64,000 bases of DNA, from contig CAJTWH010000018.1 in NCBI GenBank assembly GCA_910579995.1, forward strand, positions 1-64,000. The letters are read 5' to 3'. The position numbers and the translations under genes are program-made. The notes below the pieces were generated by a model. It did no database searches, had not been told where the DNA came from, and saw nothing but the letters and a program-made list of their open reading frames with translations. This stretch comes from an uncultured Muribaculaceae bacterium. Lineage in GTDB: Bacteria; Bacteroidota; Bacteroidia; Bacteroidales; Muribaculaceae. Of the stretch, positions 59,251 to 64,000 are shown piece by piece (position 1 is the first letter of the stretch; each line of letters opens with the position of its first letter).

Positions 59251-61742
59251 CCTGCGCTTTTGCGCAGTCGTGGCCCGTACCGGCGCCTGAGATGAAGCCC
59301 GGCACCCGCTGGTGGTGGATGGGCTCGGCTGTTGACTCCGTCAATATCGAAGCGCTTATCAAAGAGTATGCCCGCGCAGGCATGGGTTCGGTGGAAATCA
59401 CCCCCATCTACGGCGTGAAAGGCAACGAGGCCAATGACATCAACTACCTCTCGCCGCAATGGATGAGTATGCTCGCCACCACAGAGAGCGCTGCTGCAGC
59501 CAACGGCATGCTCGTGGATATGAACCAAGGCTCGGGATGGCCTTTCGGCGGACCGGAGGTGACTCATGAAGAGGCGGCGTGCAAGGCGGTGTTCCTCGTC
59601 GATACCGTAGCCGCCGGCGACGTGCCGGTTAAGGAACTGTCGGCAAAGGAGAAACCTTTTGCCACACCCATAGCCGAAAGCCGACGCACTCTTCCCGACG
59701 GCCGCGAGGAAATCATACGTGCCTTCCAAAGCCGCACAGGCCAACAGGTGAAGCGCGCCGCTCCCGGAGGCGAAGGACTGGTGATTGACCATTTCGACCG
59801 CGCAACCGTAGCACGCTATCTGGCAAAATTCGACAAAGCATTCAAGGATAGCGGCACGCCGTGGCCTCACAACTTCTTCAACGACAGCTACGAGGTGTTC
59901 CGAGCCAACTGGACTCCCACTCTCTTCGCCGAATTTGAAGCACGGCGCGGATATAAGCTGCAAGACAAACTGCCCGAGCTTCTCGGCCTTGTCAACGACG
60001 GCAATGCCGTACTTGCCGACTACCGCGAGACCCTCGGCGAACTCCTGCTCGAAAACTTCACTCAGCAGTGGGTCGACTGGGCGCATGAGCGCGGCGTTGA
60101 GATACGCAACCAAGCCCACGGCTCGCCGGCAAACCTGATTGACATCTACGCTGCCGTAGATGTGCCCGAAATCGAGGGCTTCGGCCTCTCTGACTTCGGA
60201 ATCAAAGGGCTTCGCACCGACAAAGGCTTCACCCGCCGCAACGACAGCGACGTGTCAATGCTCAAATATGCCTCGTCGGCGGCGCATATCACAGGCAAGC
60301 CGCTTACCTCGAGCGAGACTTTCACTTGGCTCACCGAGCACTTCCGCACCTCGCTCTCGCAGATGAAGCCTGACCTCGACCTGATGTTTGCCTGCGGCGT
60401 AAACCATATTTTCTTCCACGGCACCACCTACTCTCCCATGGAGGCGGAGTGGCCGGGATGGAAATTCTACGCTTCGGTAGACATGAGCCCCACCAACACC
60501 ATCTGGCGCGACGCTCCGGCTCTGATGGAATATATCACCCGCTGCCAGAGCATGCTTCAGCAAGGACGTCCCGACAATGACTTCCTCGTATATCTGCCCG
60601 TGCGCGATATGTGGCGCCAGCGTCACAGTCCCGGCGAAGAGGGCTTGCTGATGGGCTTCAGCATTCACGATATGGGGCGCCTTGCACCCGACTTCATCAG
60701 CAGTGTGATGGAAATCGACAGCCTCGGCTACGATTGCGACTATATCAGCGACCGCTATCTGATGGGCACATCTTTCGACGGCAACCGGCTCGTCACAGCC
60801 GCCGGGACGCCCTACAAGGCTCTCATTATTCCCGGCAGCGGCGAACTCAAGCCTCAGCTCAAGTCTCATCTCGACTCGCTCGCAGCCCAAGGTGCGCAGA
60901 TTATCTACGGCATAGACAATGAGCGCATAAAGGCGGCAGGCGAGGCAGAAGCGCTCCGCACAGACCTCGGGCTGCGTGTATTGCGCCGCGCCACCGACGA
61001 CGGATATATCTACTTCATCGCCAATCTCAGCGACAAGGATGTCGACGCCACGGCGCCGCTTACGGTATCGTTTGCCGACGCGGCATGGTTCGACCCCATG
61101 AGCGGCCGTATTTACCGCGCTGATATCAATGACAAATCTGTCGATGTGCAGCTACGCTCGGGCGAGTCGCGCATACTGCGCACCTACAGTCACCCGGTGA
61201 GCAGCCTCGCAGCTTCTCCGGCCCGCAAGACCGTGAGTGAGCGCGACCTCTCGACCATGCCTTGGAAACTCAGCTTCACCGAGTCGGTCCCCGAAGTAGG
61301 CAAGACCTACAATCTCGCAGGGCTCAGACACTGGACCGAGCTCGGCGACTCCACCCTCAACCGCCTCGGCGGAACCGGCGTATATACCACTACAGTGAAT
61401 ATTCCTGACGCCGACGCCGGAGGAGAATGGCAACTCGAACTCGGCGACCTGCGCGAGAGCGCCCGCGTGTATGTCAACGGCAAATTTGCCGGCACGGTAT
61501 GGGCGGCTCCGTTTGTCATCGACCTGCCCGGTATGCTACATGCCGGCGACAACGAACTGCGCATAGAAGTCACCAACCTGCCGGCCAACCGTATCGCCGA
61601 TATGGACCGCCGCGGTGTGGAATGGCGCAAATTCAAGGATATCAACATCATTGATATCAACTACCGCCGCACCGGCTACTCCTCATGGCCGGTAATGCCA
61701 TCGGGCCTCGCCACGGCAACCTTAAGAAAACTCACCCGCTAA
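59208..61742 (+). CDS. GH106-like alpha-L-rhamnosidase
   Basis: An 844-aa exported protein. A short signal peptide (about 1-19) is followed by PEMKPGTRWWWMGSAVD, the typical opening of GH106-type enzymes, a (beta/alpha)8 region with PHNFFNDSYEVFRANWTP and SSETFTWL carrying candidate Glu residues, and a C-terminal galactose-binding-like beta-sandwich (about 710-830) with VYVNGKFAGTVWAAPF. It would remove rhamnose from rhamnogalacturonan fragments, complementing GH28. The 43-bp overlap with GH28 indicates tight coupling. Confidence 0.85.
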   Translation: MRRSVTTFAGALAIACAFAQSWPVPAPEMKPGTRWWWMGSAVDSVNIEALIKEYARAGMGSVEITPIYGVKGNEANDINYLSPQWMSMLATTESAAAANGMLVDMNQGSGWPFGGPEVTHEEAACKAVFLVDTVAAGDVPVKELSAKEKPFATPIAESRRTLPDGREEIIRAFQSRTGQQVKRAAPGGEGLVIDHFDRATVARYLAKFDKAFKDSGTPWPHNFFNDSYEVFRANWTPTLFAEFEARRGYKLQDKLPELLGLVNDGNAVLADYRETLGELLLENFTQQWVDWAHERGVEIRNQAHGSPANLIDIYAAVDVPEIEGFGLSDFGIKGLRTDKGFTRRNDSDVSMLKYASSAAHITGKPLTSSETFTWLTEHFRTSLSQMKPDLDLMFACGVNHIFFHGTTYSPMEAEWPGWKFYASVDMSPTNTIWRDAPALMEYITRCQSMLQQGRPDNDFLVYLPVRDMWRQRHSPGEEGLLMGFSIHDMGRLAPDFISSVMEIDSLGYDCDYISDRYLMGTSFDGNRLVTAAGTPYKALIIPGSGELKPQLKSHLDSLAAQGAQIIYGIDNERIKAAGEAEALRTDLGLRVLRRATDDGYIYFIANLSDKDVDATAPLTVSFADAAWFDPMSGRIYRADINDKSVDVQLRSGESRILRTYSHPVSSLAASPARKTVSERDLSTMPWKLSFTESVPEVGKTYNLAGLRHWTELGDSTLNRLGGTGVYTTTVNIPDADAGGEWQLELGDLRESARVYVNGKFAGTVWAAPFVIDLPGMLHAGDNELRIEVTNLPANRIADMDRRGVEWRKFKDINIIDINYRRTGYSSWPVMPSGLATATLRKLTR

Positions 61743-61782
61743 AACACCACAGGCTCCCTCTCCGGGAGCCTGCGTTGTTTTT
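61741..61782 (+). terminator. Terminator of galacturonate operon
   Basis: CAGGCTCCC pairs with GGGAGCCTG around a 5-nt loop, then TTGTTTTT. It directly follows the GH106 stop. Confidence 0.85.
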
Positions 61783-61832
61783 AGTAGGTGAGTCGAAATA
61801 TGTTCAAGACGCACGTAAAAGACTATTACATA

Positions 61833-61863
61833 TTGCAAGTTTACAAAAGCATTAGTAACTTTG
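61833..61863 (+). promoter_or_regulatory. Promoter of DUF1016 nuclease gene
   Basis: TTG at 61833 and TAACTTTG at 61856 have the 23-base offset. Confidence 0.75.
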
Positions 61864-61882
61864 TAGCCTAACATCCTTGCTT

Positions 61883-62971
61883 ATGACCTTGAAAGACAAT
61901 AGAACTCCGATGTTTGTTAATCGAGAACTGACATCAATGACATCTGAATACAAGAAATGGCTCACTGATTTGAAAAGCCGCTATCGAAGGGCGCAAGTTC
62001 GTGCGGCCGTAAAGGTAAATGGAGAAATGCTCAATTTCTATTGGGAATTAGGTCGTGATATTTTTATGATGTCAAAAAGAGCTAAATATGGTGATGGGTT
62101 ATTAAAAAATGTAACTATTGATTTGCAAGCGGAGTTTCCCGGTGATACAGGTTTATCTCTTAGTAATATCAAAGCTGCCCGTCGATGGTATAAAACTTAT
62201 TACCAATGGATTACAAAAGGTCAACAGCCTGTTGACCTTTTTGGAGGCAACATAACTGAAGGCATTTTGTCAATGCCATATTTCTTTGCCAATGTTCCTT
62301 GGGGTCAACATATTTTCATCACGGCCAAGGCAGAATCATTAGATGAGGCCATGTTCTATGTGAGGCAAGTGTGTGAACACGGTTGGAGTAGAAAAGAATT
62401 AGAATACTATCACTCTGAAGGGTATTATACTAGATATGGGAAAGCTCTGACTAATTTTGAAAGGAGTCTACCTGAAGTAGAATCGTCTTTAGCTAAACAA
62501 ATGCTAAAGAGTCCATATAATATGGAGTTTTTGCAAATGCCTCTTGATTACAACGAAAGAGACTTTGAAGATGCCTTGGTAAAGCATATCACCGACTTTT
62601 TATTGGAACTAGGAAAAGGATTTTCATTTGTCGGCAGGCAACTTCAGTTGTCAATGCCAAATGGACAGACGTATTATCCCGACTTGATATTTTACCATAT
62701 TCCAACACATAGATATGTCGTATGCGAATTAAAGATTGTTCCTTTTATTCCAGATTATGCCGGTCAGCTAAATTTCTATGTTTCAGCAGTAGATCATCTT
62801 ATGCGAGGGCCGGAAGATAATCAAACAATTGGATTGCTTATATGCAAATCAAAGGATGACACCGTAGTTGAATGGTCGTTTGAGGGATTGGAACGCCCTA
62901 TTGGTGTAGCCGAATATGAAAAAGAAATCAAGAAGATGATTGAGGATATACCAACTCCAAAACAGATATAA
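61883..62971 (+). CDS. PDDEXK nuclease-domain protein (DUF1016/YhcG)
   Basis: A 362-aa protein. The N-terminal DUF1016 domain (about 15-170) includes LNFYWELGRDI and LSLSNIKAARRWY, and the C-terminal PD-(D/E)xK nuclease domain (about 230-340) has YYPDLIFYHIPTHRYVVCELKI, with the catalytic D...ExK visible. The family is widespread in accessory genomes; its role is uncertain. It is AT-rich against GC-rich neighbours. The start is the ATG at 61883; a TTG at 61877 is too close to the predicted transcription start. Confidence 0.9.
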   Translation: MTLKDNRTPMFVNRELTSMTSEYKKWLTDLKSRYRRAQVRAAVKVNGEMLNFYWELGRDIFMMSKRAKYGDGLLKNVTIDLQAEFPGDTGLSLSNIKAARRWYKTYYQWITKGQQPVDLFGGNITEGILSMPYFFANVPWGQHIFITAKAESLDEAMFYVRQVCEHGWSRKELEYYHSEGYYTRYGKALTNFERSLPEVESSLAKQMLKSPYNMEFLQMPLDYNERDFEDALVKHITDFLLELGKGFSFVGRQLQLSMPNGQTYYPDLIFYHIPTHRYVVCELKIVPFIPDYAGQLNFYVSAVDHLMRGPEDNQTIGLLICKSKDDTVVEWSFEGLERPIGVAEYEKEIKKMIEDIPTPKQI

Positions 62972-62977
62972 CACATA

Positions 62978-63014
62978 GAGGCTGTGTCAAAAAATTGACG
63001 CAGCCTCTTATTTT
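62978..63014 (+). terminator. Terminator after DUF1016 gene
   Basis: GAGGCTGTGTCAA pairs with TTGACGCAGCCTC with one G-U/T-G mismatch, then TTATTTT. Confidence 0.8.
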
Positions 63015-63032
63015 AGTGTTTATCTAATCGAA

Positions 63033-63057
63033 GGCGCGGGTGCAGCTCGCGTTCGTC
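63033..63057. repeat. GGCGCGGGTGCAGCTCGCG palindrome
   Basis: This is a near copy of 52019-52042, including the flanking TKCGTCG. Confidence 0.5.
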
Positions 63058-63068
63058 GTCTTCGTCTG

Positions 63069-63377
63069 TCAGATAAACCGGCGGATCATGTCGGCAAGCT
63101 CGCTGTAGGGCTTGTGACCGGTGTCGCGCCATGCTTCCTGACCATCCTTGAAGAGAATGAAAGTCGGATAGGCTCCTACCTTATATTCCTTCATGAGATC
63201 TTGATTTGCCGTACCGTCGATACGGTAGATGTTGGCTCTGTCGCGGAAATCAGAGGCAAGATCATCGAGCACCTTGCCCTGCTCCTCTTTCTTGGCACAG
63301 TCGGCGCGGTAGAATACCACAAGCGTCGGCTTATCCTCTGACAAGAGTCCTTTGAGTGTTTTATCTGTATCGGTCAT
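63069..63377 (-). CDS. Thioredoxin-fold protein lacking CxxC
   Basis: A 102-aa thioredoxin-like protein. The fold is clear from TLVVFYRADCAKKEEQG, NIYRIDGT and the cis-Pro segment VGAYPTFILFKDGQ. The active-site WCGPC is replaced by ADCAKKE, leaving one Cys, so it cannot act as an ordinary dithiol reductant. It may have a redox-independent or monothiol role. It lies 18 bp downstream of trxA and is probably co-transcribed, which suggests divergence after duplication. Confidence 0.85.
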   Translation of the reverse strand: MTDTDKTLKGLLSEDKPTLVVFYRADCAKKEEQGKVLDDLASDFRDRANIYRIDGTANQDLMKEYKVGAYPTFILFKDGQEAWRDTGHKPYSELADMIRRFI

Positions 63378-63395
63378 AATCAGTTCCTCCTTTTT

Positions 63396-63695
63396 TTACG
63401 ATAGATGTTCGCGAATCTTTGCCTCGAGCAAATCCGCCTGCTGCACGCCTACCGTACGCCATACGGCCTCTCCGCCTTTGAAGAGGATAAGAGTAGGCAC
63501 CGAGCGGACATTATACTGGGCTGCAACAGGGCCGTTCTGGTCTATATCGATTTTGATGATGTTGGCCTCGTCGCCGACACGTTTCTTCACTTCCTCAAGG
63601 ATAGGGCCTTGCACACGGCAGGGGCCGCACCAAGTAGCGAAGAAATCGACAAGCGTAGGCTTGTCTTCACTGATGATTTGTTTGAAATCGCTCAT
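63396..63695 (-). CDS. trxA: Thioredoxin
   Basis: A 99-aa cytoplasmic disulfide reductase. The active site is FFATWCGPCR (Cys near 22 and 25), the cis-Pro motif is VRSVPTLILFKGG, and KIDIDQNG precedes it. The frame is open to 63731, but the ATG at 63695 (MSDFKQII) gives the normal thioredoxin N-terminus. It is followed by the CxxC-less paralogue. Confidence 0.95.
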   Translation of the reverse strand: MSDFKQIISEDKPTLVDFFATWCGPCRVQGPILEEVKKRVGDEANIIKIDIDQNGPVAAQYNVRSVPTLILFKGGEAVWRTVGVQQADLLEAKIREHLS

Positions 63696-63772
63696 AGCGT
63701 TGTATGTTTTAGGGGTTATAATCTTTTTCAAAGACTATAACAAACACCATGCCATGAATGTTTAATTGATAC

Positions 63773-64000
63773 TTACTCCTTAAGGCGAGAGTCGATGATT
63801 ATCGTCACCGGGCCGGAGTTGATGAGCGACACCTGCATGTCGGCGCCGAAAATTCCGGCGGCGACAGGACGACCTGTGAGGCGCGACATCTCGCTTTTGA
63901 AGAGTTCGTAGAGACGCGTGGCATCCTCGTGGCCGGCAGCGCGGATATAGCTGGGGCGGTTACCCTTGCGCGTGGAGGCTGTCAGTGTAAACTGGCTCAC
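63773..64000 (-). CDS. dtd: D-aminoacyl-tRNA deacylase, 3' part (partial)
   Basis: The 75 visible residues are the C-terminal half of Dtd, which hydrolyses D-amino acids from tRNA. SQFTLTAST matches the catalytic SQFTL motif (Ser and Thr), KGNRPSY follows, and the end FGADMQVSLINSGPVTIIIDS contains the NxGPVT motif. The gene continues beyond the window; the GTG at 64000 is an internal codon, not the start. Confidence 0.95.
   Translation of the reverse strand: MSQFTLTASTRKGNRPSYIRAAGHEDATRLYELFKSEMSRLTGRPVAAGIFGADMQVSLINSGPVTIIIDSRLKE

Overview
The window looks like a chromosomal segment of a gut-type Bacteroidales bacterium, possibly Muribaculaceae. Core genes (mutS, ruvA, htpG, trmD, rpsT) read as Bacteroidales proteins. 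Many promoters fit the Bacteroidetes form TTG-N20-TAnnTTTG with fixed spacing. LptF/G-type permease, ECF sigma, Ig-like lipoprotein and four-helix-bundle genes are all typical of the phylum. The family-level placement is inference.

Layout. 0-8 kb: ruvA and a conserved unknown gene, a two-gene cassette between copies of a double-hairpin repeat, ribF, a HAD phosphatase, and rpsT between two identical tRNA-Glu genes. 6-21 kb: two AT-rich unknown genes, then GNAT-mutS, ftsB-like, trmD, an unknown gene pair, an ECF sigma factor, an acyltransferase, a polyprenyl synthase with an Ig-like lipoprotein, and htpG. 20.5-34 kb: accessory DNA with few recognisable proteins. It holds a possible structured leader RNA, yaaA, a membrane Ser/Thr kinase, a four-helix-bundle gene, a promoter-driven region with RNA-like complementarities, and a long run of coupled unknown genes that includes a DnaB-like protein without a P-loop lysine and a tandemly duplicated domain family. 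It ends with an esterase-fusion/DprA-like pair bracketed by two copies of a structured repeat. GGTTGA-type repeats occur only in this section.

34-43 kb: DUF2795, rubrerythrin, a His-rich COG0523 GTPase, and the histidine utilisation operon ftcD-hutU-hutH-hutI, which converts histidine to glutamate and one-carbon units. 43-50 kb: an AbiEi/AbiEii toxin-antitoxin pair between two near-identical covarying hairpins, an unknown gene, ribBA, an LptF/G permease, a DUF4143 ATPase behind three 34-bp-spaced repeats, and a glycosyltransferase. 50-64 kb: malate dehydrogenase, then a galacturonate operon (uxaC, hexuronate transporter, uxaB, uxaA, GH28, GH106-like) that would cleave rhamnogalacturonan-type pectin and feed galacturonate into central metabolism. 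It has no SusC/SusD genes here. A DUF1016 nuclease, two thioredoxin-like genes and the 3' part of dtd follow.

The strongest unexplained pattern is that three two-gene cassettes (2.7-3.7, 30.6-33.3 and 43.3-44.7 kb) are each bracketed by direct copies of a palindromic element, with a different element family in each case. All calls come from reading the sequence; no database search was run.
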